Origin: an uncultured Chlorobiaceae bacterium
GTDB lineage: Bacteria; Bacteroidota; Chlorobiia; Chlorobiales; Chlorobiaceae
Assembly (NCBI GenBank): GCA_903994635.1
Contig: CAJEXQ010000010.1
Span: 23,179 to 87,178, forward strand
Direction: 5' to 3'
DNA: 64,000 bases
Below the pieces are notes generated by a model. The model was not told the origin of the DNA. It was given only the letters and a program-made list of their open reading frames with translations, and searched no databases. The position numbers were made by a program, and so were the translations under genes. Of the stretch, positions 1 through 10,425 are shown piece by piece. Within the stretch, counting starts at the first letter, position 1. The number at the start of each line of letters is the position of its first letter.

Positions 1-217
1 GCACCGGTCGGGTACTTATTTATTTACGTCATAAAGTGTAGCTTCCTCAAGGCAAACAGTGGTGTAATTTGCACGGGGAAGACGCTATGATCCTGAGATA
101 AACCTGTTGACTTTATTCAATCATATTGACAGTTTCTTTATATATTAAAATGTTGTTTTTTGCGTGTTTTTTTGCGTGATAAATCGAGAAGCTATAATAT
201 TACAGTGTATTTGCATT

Positions 218-1471
218 ATGCAGGTTCTTGTTTTTGAAGATACAAAAGTACAGGAGCTGAGGCCTCTTGTTAACCTCAAACCGGTTTACGGTCTTTATAC
301 CGGTTTTCGCTCCCTCCAGGAAAAACTTGAGTATTCCACAGGGGAGCATTTGAAGCTTACCTATCACCTTCGCCGCTATCTTGCCCCTTTTTATGCAGAA
401 CAACATCCAGAACGACTGATCAACCAGCTTGAAGAGAGGGATGTGTTGCTGGTTAATGGTCGAATTGTTTGTGATGAGGCGGCAGCCAGAGTGATCATTG
501 AGGGTGCCTTTGAATCAGGAAGGGCATATATGCAGGGCGATAATCTGCTGTTTGCAAGAGTTGACAGCTCTCTTCTTCTTGCTTCCAAAGGGGGCCTGAT
601 GCCCGACCTTTTTGATACATCCCGTCTGGCCGGAGATCTGGTTACAGAGTCGGTAACGGGTTTCAGGGTTATCAATAACCTCTGGGATGTAATAACTTTT
701 CATGCCGATGAATTTTTGCGGGATGCAGAAACGCTTGAACTTGGGCGTATTGAAGGAGATGTTCACCCCTCAGTCGCCATTGTCAACCATTCAAACATCT
801 ATGTAGGTCCCGGAGCTGTTGTTCGGGCCGGTGCGGTGCTTGATGCTGATGAAGGGTTTGTTGCTGTCGGTTCCGGTGCGATTGTTGAACCGCAGGCGGT
901 GATGATGCAGAATGTTTTCCTGGCACCATGGTCGAGGGTCAAAATCGGTGCGAAACTCTTCAGCAATGTTGCTGTCGGGATGGCCTCCAAGGTTGGCGGC
1001 GAAGTAGAGGATTCGCTTCTTGAGCCGTTTGCCAACAAACAACATGAGGGGTTTCTTGGCCACTCCTATATCTCATCCTGGTGTAATCTCGGTGCAGGAA
1101 CCAATACAAGTGACCTCAAGAATAATTATAGTCAGATACAATTACGCATCAATGGAGAGTTGCACAGGACGGGATTGCAGTTTCTTGGACTTTTGATGGG
1201 AGACCACAGCAAAAGTTCTATCAATTCGATGTTCAATACCGGGACTGTTGCTGGAACGGGAGCAAATATTTTTGGCGGGGGATTCCCTCCGAAAGAGGTT
1301 CGCTCTTTTTCATGGGGTGGCAGTGGAGGCTTTGTGAATTATGATGTTGAAAAAGCGGTTGAAACAGCAAAGAAGGTGATGGCACGCCGCATGGTCACGA
1401 TGAGCAGCGCTTATGAGTCGATGTTTCGTTTCGTTGCCGGAACAGGGAGCGCAGGGCAGTCATTTATATAA
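218..1471 (+). CDS. GlmU-like sugar nucleotidyltransferase with left-handed beta-helix
   Basis: This 417-residue protein matches the alternative GlmU family of Bacteroidetes and Chlorobi, thought to make UDP-GlcNAc precursors for peptidoglycan and LPS. The N-terminal half is nucleotidyltransferase-like. From about residue 190 there are hexapeptide repeats of a left-handed beta-helix, then the family-typical stretch KQHEGFLGHSYISSWCNLG and the GAGTNTSDLKNNY segment. An upstream GTG at 164 is open in frame but adds 18 hydrophobic residues unlike the family, so the ATG at 218 is preferred. The next gene, trpG, starts 19 bases downstream on the same strand. The exact reaction is inferred from the family. 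Confidence 0.85.
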   Translation: MQVLVFEDTKVQELRPLVNLKPVYGLYTGFRSLQEKLEYSTGEHLKLTYHLRRYLAPFYAEQHPERLINQLEERDVLLVNGRIVCDEAAARVIIEGAFESGRAYMQGDNLLFARVDSSLLLASKGGLMPDLFDTSRLAGDLVTESVTGFRVINNLWDVITFHADEFLRDAETLELGRIEGDVHPSVAIVNHSNIYVGPGAVVRAGAVLDADEGFVAVGSGAIVEPQAVMMQNVFLAPWSRVKIGAKLFSNVAVGMASKVGGEVEDSLLEPFANKQHEGFLGHSYISSWCNLGAGTNTSDLKNNYSQIQLRINGELHRTGLQFLGLLMGDHSKSSINSMFNTGTVAGTGANIFGGGFPPKEVRSFSWGGSGGFVNYDVEKAVETAKKVMARRMVTMSSAYESMFRFVAGTGSAGQSFI

Positions 1472-1490
1472 CTTGTAAAGAGGTGGGTGC

Positions 1491-2054
1491 ATGATTTTTG
1501 TTGTTGATAACTATGACTCTTTTACCTATAATCTAGTGCAGTATATCAGCGAGTTTGGCGAGACGGTTGAAGTGTGGCGTAACGACGAGCTTTCGGTTGA
1601 TGAGATTGTAGCTCGTGCCCCGGCGAAGGTTGTTATCTCTCCTGGTCCGGGTACTCCTGATGATGCCGGTGTCTCGGTTCAGTTGATTCATGCTGTGAAG
1701 GGCAGGATTCCGCTGCTCGGAGTTTGTCTGGGGCACCAGTCGATAGCTGTTGCTCTTGGTGGGAAGGTGGTGAGGGCGGCCAGCATTATGCATGGCAAGA
1801 CTTCACAGGTATATCATGATAATTGCGGGATTTTCAGAGGTGTTGACAATCCGTTTGTTGCCACAAGGTATCACTCGCTTATTGTTGAGCGCGAAACGCT
1901 TCCAGAGGCACTTCTCATTCGAGCCTGGACCGAGGATGGGGTGATCATGGGGATGGATTCGGAACAGCTCAAGCTTTACGGAGTTCAGTTTCATCCAGAA
2001 TCAATTATGACTGTTGAGGGGAAAAAAATCATCCGGAATTTTCTTGAATTGTAG
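1491..2054 (+). CDS. trpG: Anthranilate/aminodeoxychorismate synthase, glutamine amidotransferase subunit
   Basis: This 187-residue class I glutamine amidotransferase supplies ammonia to a chorismate-utilising partner for tryptophan or folate synthesis. It begins with the typical MIFVVDNYDSFTYN. The nucleophile is Cys79 in GVCLGHQ, and His168 and Glu170 in GVQFHPES complete the triad. Its length equals stand-alone TrpG/PabA proteins. No TrpE/PabB partner lies nearby, so TrpG and PabA roles cannot be separated; many bacteria use one subunit for both. A GAGGTG Shine-Dalgarno sequence precedes the ATG. Confidence 0.92.
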   Translation: MIFVVDNYDSFTYNLVQYISEFGETVEVWRNDELSVDEIVARAPAKVVISPGPGTPDDAGVSVQLIHAVKGRIPLLGVCLGHQSIAVALGGKVVRAASIMHGKTSQVYHDNCGIFRGVDNPFVATRYHSLIVERETLPEALLIRAWTEDGVIMGMDSEQLKLYGVQFHPESIMTVEGKKIIRNFLEL

Positions 2055-2071
2055 TATTTGATGGTGAGTCT

Positions 2072-2779
2072 ATGGATATTTATTGCCGTCCTTCTGGAGC
2101 AAAGGGTGTTCCGCAGCATACCGGTGTAAAACGGGAAGGTGATTTGGCTGACGGCTGGCGGGTATTCAAGATCATGGCAGAGTTTGTGAGCGGTTTTGAG
2201 ATGATGTCCGATGTCGGTGTGGCTGTTACCGTTTTTGGTTCTACAAGGGTGCCTGCGGGAAGTCCGGAGTACCTTCTTGCCGAGAAGCTTGGAGAGTTGC
2301 TTGCTGCTGAAGGGTTATCGCTGATAACGGGGGGAGGCCCGGGTGTTATGGAGGCTGCAAACAAGGGTGCCCAGAGCGCGGGAGGTGCATCAATTGGATT
2401 CAATATAAAGCTTCCAAACCAGCAAAAGCCTAATAAATACATTGATCACGATAAACTGGTCAGTTTTGAATATTTCTTTGTGCGCAAAGTTATGTTTATA
2501 AAGTACGCACAGGCATTTATTGCCCTTCCGGGAGGGTTCGGCACGCTTGATGAAGTAATGGAAGCCATTACACTTATATACACGGGAAAAAGCGAACGGT
2601 TTCCTGTTATACTTGTTGGAAAAAGTTACTGGGGAGGGTTTTATCGATGGATCGAGGAGACCATGCTGAAAGAGAAGGGCTATATCCGTGCCGATGCTTT
2701 CGACTTTATTTTTCTCGAAGATAGTCCTGAAGAGGTTATAGCTATTATCAACAGATTTTATCCTGACGGCTTTCGCTGA
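2072..2779 (+). CDS. LOG family Rossmann-fold protein (TIGR00730 type)
   Basis: This 235-residue cytosolic protein has both hallmarks of the LOG (lonely guy) family: a GGGPGVMEAANKGA nucleotide-binding segment and PGGFGTLDE, the catalytic PGGxGTxxE motif. Family members hydrolyse nucleoside 5'-monophosphates to a base and ribose 5-phosphate, and some release cytokinins. Older annotations call them lysine decarboxylases, which is generally wrong. About 45 residues precede the Rossmann core, so it belongs to the longer subgroup. It starts 17 bases after trpG, suggesting cotranscription. The substrate is unknown. Confidence 0.85.
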   Translation: MDIYCRPSGAKGVPQHTGVKREGDLADGWRVFKIMAEFVSGFEMMSDVGVAVTVFGSTRVPAGSPEYLLAEKLGELLAAEGLSLITGGGPGVMEAANKGAQSAGGASIGFNIKLPNQQKPNKYIDHDKLVSFEYFFVRKVMFIKYAQAFIALPGGFGTLDEVMEAITLIYTGKSERFPVILVGKSYWGGFYRWIEETMLKEKGYIRADAFDFIFLEDSPEEVIAIINRFYPDGFR

Positions 2780-2804
2780 GTTTGTAACTTGTACTTGCTC
2801 TTTT

Positions 2805-3230
2805 TCAAAAGTCAGTCAGCCATTTCAGAAGTGCTCTGGTTTCGCTGGCAGTGAGTTGAGCTTCGGGTTGCCAAAGGTAATAGGGCGGTTGATGTGCAGC
2901 TCCGGCAGAAACAACATCTCCAAGTTTCGTTGTTTTCATTTTTTTTTCTCTCCAGTTACAGTCGTTCCATGTTGAAAAATTCAGGGCTGCCCGGCCAGAA
3001 GAGACTGTGCTGGAGGCAAGCCATGATGCCGGAGCAATGTAGGAAATGCCTCTCCAGCGAGTCTCATAAGAGTGGCAGTCATAACAGGCCTTTTTAAGTG
3101 AATGTTTTATTGATTCAGGGAGTTGAATCTCTGAGTCCGCAGGCGGGTTGATGCGTCTGAGTGGTACAAATTGCATGAGTATCAGTACAAGAATAGCCCA
3201 GCTTGCCATGGATTTAAAAGAAACAGTCAT
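2805..3230 (-). CDS. Haem-binding domain protein, membrane-anchored c-type cytochrome-like
   Basis: This protein of about 141 residues has an N-terminal hydrophobic helix (roughly residues 9-23) followed by a single CYDCH haem c motif (Cys49, Cys52, His53). It resembles the haem-binding domain family common in Bacteroidetes and Chlorobi and probably sits in the periplasm, anchored to the inner membrane. A TTG start at 3266 would overlap bshC and add 12 charged residues before the signal. The ATG at 3230 is preferred because an AAGGAGAGGA stretch lies upstream at usable distance. It follows bshC on the same strand. Its electron partner is unknown. Confidence 0.7.
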   Translation of the reverse strand: MTVSFKSMASWAILVLILMQFVPLRRINPPADSEIQLPESIKHSLKKACYDCHSYETRWRGISYIAPASWLASSTVSSGRAALNFSTWNDCNWREKKMKTTKLGDVVSAGAAHQPPYYLWQPEAQLTASETRALLKWLTDF

Positions 3231-3252
3231 AAATTCCGGAGTCCTCTCCTTT

Positions 3253-4944
3253 CTATAGTTCAACAATGATATGCGCTTCGGTTGAATGACCGTTCAGCAG
3301 GTTCTTCAGGGTTTCAATCAGCTCCGTGCCGTATTTATTGAGATAATAAAAAATATTGATGAGCCGTTCCTGGGGCAGCCCTTCGGGAAAAAGAGCGATT
3401 TCAGCTTTCAGGATCTGTTCAAGCAGTTCTTCATGTTTGCGCCTGCTTGCCTTCCATGCCTTCTGTTCAATCCCTTCAACAATTTTAGCTGACTGGACGG
3501 CTGAGGCGGCCAGGAGAGGCTCAAGAGTGGGATCGATTTTGGCAAGTACCGGCCCGAGAGCGGCAAACGCCCGGCGAATCTCCTCCTTTGTCTCTTCAAA
3601 CAGAGCATCCAGTTGCGGGTTTTCAGCAATGCCGACAGCTTTTTTTTTCAGTTGTTGCAGGTCGCCGAATATTGCAAGGTAAATTTGCTTGCGCGAAAAT
3701 CCGGGCTTTCCGGTGACCTGGAGCAGTTTGTCCATGATCCTGCTTATTTTCGGTTCAACCAGAGTAAAGCTCCCCCTTGGAATAACAAAGGGCATGGAGA
3801 TGCCGAAATGCTCGTAATTTTTCCGGTATTGCGCCAGATAGCTGATCTCTCCGGGCCCGGCAATGCAGGCAAAGGTGGGCAGGATGCAATCCTGGACAAT
3901 CGGTCGGAGAACAACGTTGGGGCTGAACCGTTCGGGGTGATCCTGACATAACTCAAGCATCTGGTGTTTTGAGTAGCGTTGTTTGTCGGGGACAATCGAG
4001 AAAGAGTCATCCGCAGATTGCTCTATTTTTTGCCGTTGGCCATGATGATTGATATGATAGAGGTTGACTGCCCTGGGCTTGGTTTGTGCCTGGTAGCCGA
4101 GATTTTCAAGGCGGGTACTTTGCGAAACAACATTGTAGGAGGATGCGGGCGAAGTGGAGAGTTCTCGCAAAAAGATGCTGGCCGAAAGCTTTTTGAACTC
4201 GTGATCCTGGCTTGACAGCAAAATCAGCGGCTGTTCCCTGAAGAGCTTCATCATGGTACAGGCAAAGCTTATCTCGAAGGTGCTTCCCGGATAATAGCAC
4301 TCCGTAAGGATATCTGATACACTATGTTTGTAAGCCGAATCGGGCAGGAGCCTCAGAAACTCTTCAACTGTCCGGCTAATCTCCTCGCTGAAACAGGAGT
4401 TGGCAACCATCTGCTCCGGCATCCGCCTGTAGGGCTCCTGGGTGAAGTGAATAACCTGGTTTTCAGAAAAAATAGCAGTGTTGGCCGATTCTTCATAGTC
4501 GTGGTCTTCACCTTCAAGCCAGAAAATGGGAACAAAATCATATTCGGGAAAAAGTGCTTTCTGGCGCTCGGCAAAAATAATGGCGGTCAGAGCTTTATAG
4601 ATGGTATAGAGCGGGCCGGTAAAGAGCCCGAGCTGTTGTCCGGTTACGATCGCCATACAGCGTGGAGATCGGAGCTTTTCAATTTCACGGAGGTGAAGCA
4701 CACGGCCTCCCCAGCGACTGTTTTGCCGCGAAAGAAGCCGCACAAGAGTTTCCCTGTCAAAAGTTCTTGCACTGAGCAGTCCGAGCTGCCGGTAGTAATC
4801 GGCCTCTCGTTGATAATCAAAATGAAAACATTCTGCAATCAACGCTGAGCGTTCGGGCCCTTCAGATGTATAGTCACGGAAAAGCTTTGAAAATCCCTTT
4901 TTTGGTGTCAGGATGTTTTTGTAGTCAAGCAGAAAGGTATTCAC
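3253..4944 (-). CDS. bshC: Bacillithiol biosynthesis cysteine-adding enzyme BshC
   Basis: This 563-residue cytosolic protein matches BshC, which ligates cysteine to glucosamine-malate in the last core step of bacillithiol synthesis. The diagnostic [19 protein letters not shown] segment lies near residue 100, and the length is normal. Chlorobiaceae are known to make N-methyl-bacillithiol, so the gene fits the lineage. The start is GTG at 4944, 4 bases after surE, suggesting translational coupling. No bshA, bshB or methyltransferase gene is nearby. Confidence 0.9.
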   Translation of the reverse strand: MNTFLLDYKNILTPKKGFSKLFRDYTSEGPERSALIAECFHFDYQREADYYRQLGLLSARTFDRETLVRLLSRQNSRWGGRVLHLREIEKLRSPRCMAIVTGQQLGLFTGPLYTIYKALTAIIFAERQKALFPEYDFVPIFWLEGEDHDYEESANTAIFSENQVIHFTQEPYRRMPEQMVANSCFSEEISRTVEEFLRLLPDSAYKHSVSDILTECYYPGSTFEISFACTMMKLFREQPLILLSSQDHEFKKLSASIFLRELSTSPASSYNVVSQSTRLENLGYQAQTKPRAVNLYHINHHGQRQKIEQSADDSFSIVPDKQRYSKHQMLELCQDHPERFSPNVVLRPIVQDCILPTFACIAGPGEISYLAQYRKNYEHFGISMPFVIPRGSFTLVEPKISRIMDKLLQVTGKPGFSRKQIYLAIFGDLQQLKKKAVGIAENPQLDALFEETKEEIRRAFAALGPVLAKIDPTLEPLLAASAVQSAKIVEGIEQKAWKASRRKHEELLEQILKAEIALFPEGLPQERLINIFYYLNKYGTELIETLKNLLNGHSTEAHIIVEL

Positions 4945-4948
4945 TCTT

Positions 4949-5749
4949 TTATTTTTTCAGATTCCATTGTTCAAGGGCGCTGATATATTGGTGGTTGGTC
5001 AGATCACACGACAATGGTGTTATGGTGACGTAATTACGGCGAACAGCAAATTCGTCCTTGTGCATGCTGTCATCCAGCAGACGCAGGGTGCCACTCAGCC
5101 AGTAGTAGGGGTTCCCGAACATATCGTGTCGCTCTATGGCAGCCTCCTCCCAGCGCGAACGACCCTGTTCGGCGATCACGATTCCGGCAATCTCTGATTC
5201 CGGTACATTCGGGATATTGACGGAAAGAATGGTGTCTGTCGGCAGGCTTTCAGCAAGCGCCTTTTTTGCCAGTTTGCGGGCAAATTTTGCCGCATAGGTG
5301 AAATCAGCATTTTCGTATGTTGTGAGCGAAAATGCCAGGGAGGTAATTCCCTGTATTGCACCCTCAAGAGCGGCCGCAACCGTGCCTGAATAGATGGTAT
5401 TTATAGCAGTATTGCTTCCGTAGTTGATGCCTGAAACAATTATGTCTGGTTTCGATGGCAGAATATGGCTCAGGGCAACCTTGATGCAGTCAACAGGAGT
5501 TCCCGAGACCGTATAGCCGAAAAAATGGCCATTTTTCAGGAACTTCCTGATTCTCAGCGGTGTACCGAGTGTCATGGCATGGCTCATGCCACTGTGTGGT
5601 TCCGCGGGCGCAACGACGGTAACCCGGCCTATTTTTTTCATTGCCGCCGCAAGGGCGTGGATTCCCTCGCCCTCAATACCGTCATCATTACAGACCAGGA
5701 TGTGAGGTTTTTGCTGAGGTTCCACCTTCTGTTTGTCTATCATGAGCAT
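4949..5749 (-). CDS. surE: 5'/3'-nucleotidase SurE
   Basis: This 266-residue protein is a SurE-type metal-dependent nucleotidase that dephosphorylates nucleoside 5'- and 3'-monophosphates. The metal-binding NDDGIEGEG motif is near residue 20; [11 protein letters not shown] and SGINYGSN follow in the usual order. The C-terminal dimerisation arm is present. Two ATGs, 5749 and 5743, are possible. It is transcribed leftward with bshC. It belongs to stress survival and nucleotide salvage; nothing unusual is seen. Confidence 0.93.
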   Translation of the reverse strand: MLMIDKQKVEPQQKPHILVCNDDGIEGEGIHALAAAMKKIGRVTVVAPAEPHSGMSHAMTLGTPLRIRKFLKNGHFFGYTVSGTPVDCIKVALSHILPSKPDIIVSGINYGSNTAINTIYSGTVAAALEGAIQGITSLAFSLTTYENADFTYAAKFARKLAKKALAESLPTDTILSVNIPNVPESEIAGIVIAEQGRSRWEEAAIERHDMFGNPYYWLSGTLRLLDDSMHKDEFAVRRNYVTITPLSCDLTNHQYISALEQWNLKK

Positions 5750-5812
5750 GTTTCAGTCACTGTTATGCCGGGGCTTAGGGTTATGAAAATACAAAAAAGT
5801 TCTGCTCAGTGC

Positions 5813-8563
5813 TCAAAAGTTATGACCCATGCTGAAATAAATGATTGTATCTGAAAAAGTTGACAATTTTGGCGATAAAGTATGGGATCCTTCAGGAAAG
5901 GGGAGTGTTTTGGAGAGGGTGATCCTTGCTGGCCCAACAGGGGTTTCCCAGAGCACGCTTGTTCCAATGCCCTGAATGAGGCCCGCCGAAGAGATATCAT
6001 CCAGTTTGCCCCAGGCGTTCCCCACATTATAATGCAGAAAGAGAGAGGCAGGAAAGAGAATATCGAATGAGGGCTTGTAACCAAGATTCATTCCGAAGGC
6101 TGCCATATTGTTGCAGGGAAGATCGTTTTCTTTTAAACCGATGAAACGCTGGCTATAGGTTGTTCCCGGCCCCCCAAGGAAAAATTTCTCGGAGAGGAGC
6201 ATGTTTTTGCTGCTCAGACCAAACACTCCTGAAAGTTGCAGCGTGATTCTGCTGATGAGCGGAATGTTTTCTTCATGGTTGCCCGATATCTGCCAGAAGA
6301 GATCCTGATTGTCAAGCAGCTCTGGAGTTATTGAATATCTGAGGTTTGTATAGGTTCCTGATGTAGGGGTTATTGCGCTGTTTCTCGAATCGAGGGTAAA
6401 CTGTGTGCCGACAGAGAGCATGGTACTATTTGCGGTATTTAAAGCAGCACGGTTATTACCTTCAGGGTATGATTGTGCATTTTGCAGGGTTAAATCAGCA
6501 ATTAATTGGCCATTTTTTCTGATTCTTGTACCGAAGGCCTGGCTGAAACCGTATTTTTGTATCCCGTAATTTATTGTGACGCCGGTTCCATCCGAGTTTT
6601 CAAAGAGATGCTGGTCGTAGAAGAGGCGTGAGGATGTTGTCAAATGTGAAGCACCGAGGCGTGGCATATAGAGTTCAAGATTGGCGAGGTAGTTTTTTCT
6701 TCCAGCTTTCAGCCAGCCACCGATTGAGCCTGTCGTCCCTCCGAGATTTTCATTTCTGACATCGACGAGGAACTGGGCATTGTTTGTTTCATCATAGCGT
6801 AATCCAAGGCGAAGGACGGAAGATGGTTTTTCTTCAAAAGAGAACCTGAGCCTCGGCTTTCTGTCGACTCCAGAGGCCGGAGTTGCATCTGCGGAGATAG
6901 ATACCCGGTTGAATACACCCGTTTCGTAAAGATTATTGACAGACTCTTCGGCCTTCAGCATGCGGAGAGCCCTGGTGGTATCAATTTTTATTTCTCGCGT
7001 TATTGGAGTGATTCTGGTGATCTCCTTGTCTCTGCGAATCTCGATACCCTCTGGTTTTCCGGAAGAGAGGGTTACCTGGAGCAGTCCATTGTTGATGGAG
7101 CAATTTTCAATAGTGACAAGGCAGTATCCTTTTCGCCGGTAACTCTTTATCAGCGATTCGAGAGCCCTGGTGCCTGCACTGTTCGTATAGATTTTATCCA
7201 TGACAGTTCCAAAACAGAGCGCGATCTCTTCATGCGAAAGTGCGTCGGGGGGGCCTCCTGTAACGGAGACCCTGTTTATTGCGGGAAGAGGTTCGATGTG
7301 AAAAATCGCAATTTTGCCTTTTTTGTCGAGTTCGGCATAAACTCTGGTAAAGAGATCCGTTGCCAGCAGTTCCTGAAGGGTTCTGTTCAGACTGGTGGCG
7401 TTGCGGAGAATTTCAGAAACAAAAAGCTCGTGTTTTGGGCTCTCTTGCGGAAACCGGACTATTTTTGAGTAGCCGCCGATAGCTGTGCCGGGGGAACTCT
7501 TTTTTTTGACACTCTGCTTTATTGCCTCTGCAACAACTTTACCCCTGGCATAACCTGCAAGAACCAGTTCCCTGACAGCGGAAAAATCGGTGGCCTTATG
7601 GTTTCCGAGATCAGGGGTTATGACAATATCGGCTTTTGCAAGCTGCGCAGGATACTGCACTTTTGTGAGGATGGTCATGGCCTGATCTGCGGCTTTCCAC
7701 GGGAGATCAAGCTCGCCACCGGTGGAGTACATGCTGCCGCGCGTATCGACTGCAATTTTATACTCCGCGCTTTTATATTCTGCGTTGAAGGTATCGAGCT
7801 CATCTACTGGCAGGTTTGCAACAAGTCCCCCATCAACCAATTGGCAACTGTCATGTTTGATTGGCTCAAAAAGGATGGGAATGGTGCTGCTTGCCCGAAT
7901 AGCCTCTGAAAGGGAGCCTGTGGAGAGTGTGACACGCATTCCAGAGACAAGGTCGGTCGATACAGCCCTGAAATTGACAGGAAGTGTTGAAAAATCGCCT
8001 GAAGCATGATAAAGAGCGTTCAGCGCCAGGAGGTCGAGAGTTGCGGTCATCTCCTGGGCGGAATTAAGCGATTTGGGAATGAGCAGTTTCAGCTTTTTAA
8101 AACGGATGGCGATGGATGCCCGGTCGCGGATTCGCTGTTGTTCAAGAAAAATATTTGAGCGGGCATATTCATTATTGAAAGAGATAATGGATTGCCAGGG
8201 GAGCGCCTCGACGATCTCGGCAAGTTCATCCGGGCTGTAGCCAGAACTGTAGAGCCCTCCGATAATTGCCCCCATGCTGGTGCCTGCAATACAGTCGACA
8301 GTAATACCCGCTTCATCAAAAGCCTTGAGGAGACCAATTTGGGAAAGTCCATTGGCGCCCCCGCCTGAAAGTGCAAGGCCAACGGTTTTTCTGGCAGGCT
8401 TCATCGCATGGAGCAGGGCGTAGCGACGCAGGGGAAGTTTGAGCGTATCAGGATAGACCAGGGTGGTCTCTGAAGCCACAGCAACGGGAAGCGCCGTCAT
8501 TTCCGGGAGGAGAGAGGCGAAGAGCAGGAGTGTAAGGCAGATAACTGTTCTGACATTCAACAA
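5813..8563 (-). CDS. Patatin-like phospholipase fused to Omp85-type outer-membrane barrel
   Basis: This 916-residue protein has an N-terminal signal sequence (cleavage after about residue 31), a patatin domain with oxyanion-hole GGGANG (67-72), nucleophile elbow GTSMG (Ser96) and catalytic Asp244 in VDGG. A POTRA-like stretch follows, then a C-terminal D15/Omp85 beta-barrel ending in Phe. This is the architecture of PlpD-type (type Vd) autotransporters, in which the lipase is carried by its own barrel. The start is TTG at 8563: GGGAG lies 8 bases upstream, and the next in-frame ATG would cut into the signal peptide. It is divergent from accD. Lipase activity is inferred. Confidence 0.85.
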   Translation of the reverse strand: MLNVRTVICLTLLLFASLLPEMTALPVAVASETTLVYPDTLKLPLRRYALLHAMKPARKTVGLALSGGGANGLSQIGLLKAFDEAGITVDCIAGTSMGAIIGGLYSSGYSPDELAEIVEALPWQSIISFNNEYARSNIFLEQQRIRDRASIAIRFKKLKLLIPKSLNSAQEMTATLDLLALNALYHASGDFSTLPVNFRAVSTDLVSGMRVTLSTGSLSEAIRASSTIPILFEPIKHDSCQLVDGGLVANLPVDELDTFNAEYKSAEYKIAVDTRGSMYSTGGELDLPWKAADQAMTILTKVQYPAQLAKADIVITPDLGNHKATDFSAVRELVLAGYARGKVVAEAIKQSVKKKSSPGTAIGGYSKIVRFPQESPKHELFVSEILRNATSLNRTLQELLATDLFTRVYAELDKKGKIAIFHIEPLPAINRVSVTGGPPDALSHEEIALCFGTVMDKIYTNSAGTRALESLIKSYRRKGYCLVTIENCSINNGLLQVTLSSGKPEGIEIRRDKEITRITPITREIKIDTTRALRMLKAEESVNNLYETGVFNRVSISADATPASGVDRKPRLRFSFEEKPSSVLRLGLRYDETNNAQFLVDVRNENLGGTTGSIGGWLKAGRKNYLANLELYMPRLGASHLTTSSRLFYDQHLFENSDGTGVTINYGIQKYGFSQAFGTRIRKNGQLIADLTLQNAQSYPEGNNRAALNTANSTMLSVGTQFTLDSRNSAITPTSGTYTNLRYSITPELLDNQDLFWQISGNHEENIPLISRITLQLSGVFGLSSKNMLLSEKFFLGGPGTTYSQRFIGLKENDLPCNNMAAFGMNLGYKPSFDILFPASLFLHYNVGNAWGKLDDISSAGLIQGIGTSVLWETPVGPARITLSKTLPFPEGSHTLSPKLSTFSDTIIYFSMGHNF

Positions 8564-8682
8564 TGGAGTGGCTCCCGGTTCATAGTTATCTGATAAAGGT
8601 TATATTCAGGCTGTTTTTGAGATCTCGTGTGGAGATTCATATCTTGGGCTTTAATGTATAACCTTTACTCTTCATTGTGAAA

Positions 8683-9522
8683 ATGGCTTGGTTTAAACGG
8701 GTAAAACTATCGATACGTCCGACTGACAAACGTGATATGCCGGAAGGATTGTGGTGGAAATGTGACGAGTGCGGAGCGACGCTTCACAAAAAAAAACTTG
8801 AAGATTATCTCTTTACCTGCCTTGAATGTGGTCATCATTTCAGGATATCTCCTTATAAATATTTTTCGTTTCTTTTTGACGGCGACAAGTACACCGAGTT
8901 TGGTGATGAGCTTCGCGCAGCAGATCCTCTTGGCTTTGCCGATACAAAAAAATACCCGGACAGGGTTCATGATACTATTGAAAAAAAGGGAAAAACTGAA
9001 GCTTGCCGGAACGCCCATGGTATGTGCGGGGGCAGCCCCCTTGTTGTTTCCGCGATGGATTTTGGTTTTATAGGTGGTTCAATGGGCTCCGTTGTTGGTG
9101 AAAAAATTGCACGAGCCGTTGACAAGGCGCTTGAGCTGAATGCCCCCCTTCTGGTGATCTCCCAGTCAGGTGGTGCGCGAATGATGGAAGGCGCCTTTAG
9201 TCTCATGCAGATGGCCAAAACAGCCGCCAGGCTCACCCGGCTCAGCGAGAGAAAACTGCCTTACATCTCTCTGCTTACCGACCCGACCATGGGCGGCATT
9301 ACCGCCTCCTTTGCCATGCTTGGTGATATCAATATAAGCGAGCCCAAAGCACTGATAGGGTTTGCGGGCCCCAGAGTGATCAGGGATACCATCAAAAGAG
9401 ATCTGCCTGGTGGATTTCAGCGGGCTGAATTTCTGCTTGAACATGGTTTTCTCGATCGCATCATCTCTCGCAGGGAGCTGAAGGGGGAACTGGTCAGTCT
9501 GCTTGGTATGCTGAAGGTATAG
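8683..9522 (+). CDS. accD: Acetyl-CoA carboxylase carboxyltransferase beta subunit
   Basis: This protein of about 279 residues is the beta half of the ACC carboxyltransferase, which transfers CO2 from carboxybiotin to acetyl-CoA for fatty acid synthesis. The N-terminal zinc ribbon uses Cys27, Cys30, Cys46 and Cys49 (CDEC, CLEC). The crotonase-fold core follows with [14 protein letters not shown] at 8677 lies two codons upstream, but the ATG giving MAWFKR is typical of AccD. The promoter probably lies in the 120-base gap divergent from the patatin gene. accA is not in the window. Confidence 0.94.
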   Translation: MAWFKRVKLSIRPTDKRDMPEGLWWKCDECGATLHKKKLEDYLFTCLECGHHFRISPYKYFSFLFDGDKYTEFGDELRAADPLGFADTKKYPDRVHDTIEKKGKTEACRNAHGMCGGSPLVVSAMDFGFIGGSMGSVVGEKIARAVDKALELNAPLLVISQSGGARMMEGAFSLMQMAKTAARLTRLSERKLPYISLLTDPTMGGITASFAMLGDINISEPKALIGFAGPRVIRDTIKRDLPGGFQRAEFLLEHGFLDRIISRRELKGELVSLLGMLKV

Positions 9523-9530
9523 CTCAGCGT

Positions 9531-10181
9531 TCAGCGCCATTTCAGCGCCGCCGCTGTCACCGGAAATTGTTCCATAAAAATCTTTTTGATCTCCAGGGCA
9601 ATTTCGCGGTGCTCCTGTTGCGTGCTCGTGTCGGTTCGTACCTCAAGGTAGTGAATCCAGCTCCTCAAGGAGCCTTTCATGTAGAGCTTCGTCTGCGTAG
9701 CAAGAGGCAATAATGCACGAGCGCACTCTTTGGCAATTCCTTTTTCAAGTGCCAGGTTGTATTGCTCAAGCGCTGTGCTGGCCATCTGTTCCTGAGCTTC
9801 CGCAAACCACTGCTTTGTGGCATCATCTAAATCGTCAAGCGAATTCTGGCGGTTTTTGCTGTCCTGACGCCGTGGCTGGTATCGCTCAATCTCCTGTGCT
9901 TTGGCATAGCGTTGGCTGAACTCCTGAAATTGAAAGCTTTTATGGCGCAAAATCTGCGGGGAAATAGCTCTTGATGTGACGATTTCAACCGTCATGTCTG
10001 CCATCTCAAAAACGCTCCAGTGCTTTTTTTCAATGCAATAGGCGATCAGCTTTTGATAATCAAGCGTCTCCTGATGGGGGCTTGATACTCGTGCGCAGTA
10101 GGCGATAAGCCCCTCGGGGGAGAGTGTCTGGTTGTCAACCTGGATAAGTGGAGCAGTGACAGCAATGAGGCGTACCTGCAT
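9531..10181 (-). CDS. thyX: Flavin-dependent thymidylate synthase ThyX
   Basis: This 216-residue protein is the FAD-dependent thymidylate synthase that makes dTMP from dUMP using methylene-tetrahydrofolate and NADPH. The ThyX signature is seen at residues 79-91 as [13 protein letters not shown], where the usual third Arg is Lys. It is convergent with accD, whose stop codon lies 8 bases away. Its presence fits an anaerobe relying on ThyX. Confidence 0.92.
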   Translation of the reverse strand: MQVRLIAVTAPLIQVDNQTLSPEGLIAYCARVSSPHQETLDYQKLIAYCIEKKHWSVFEMADMTVEIVTSRAISPQILRHKSFQFQEFSQRYAKAQEIERYQPRRQDSKNRQNSLDDLDDATKQWFAEAQEQMASTALEQYNLALEKGIAKECARALLPLATQTKLYMKGSLRSWIHYLEVRTDTSTQQEHREIALEIKKIFMEQFPVTAAALKWR

Positions 10182-10425
10182 GTTCCTCGATGTTTTGGGG
10201 GTTGTCGGCCCGGAATATAGGCAAACAGCTTCATTTTTTCTGCATACTGTGAGAACTCTCTTTTTTTGTTAATTGAAACGGGAACTCTTGATTTATTGTT
10301 ATCACTGCGTATTTTGAAAGTCAGTATTGGATGCTCGTGGACAGAGAGCCTCCTCCGTTCGGTTCATGTTGTGCCGATCTTCATTTTAATGACTCACCAA
10401 TATTTCAAACAAAAAGGTGGCTACT

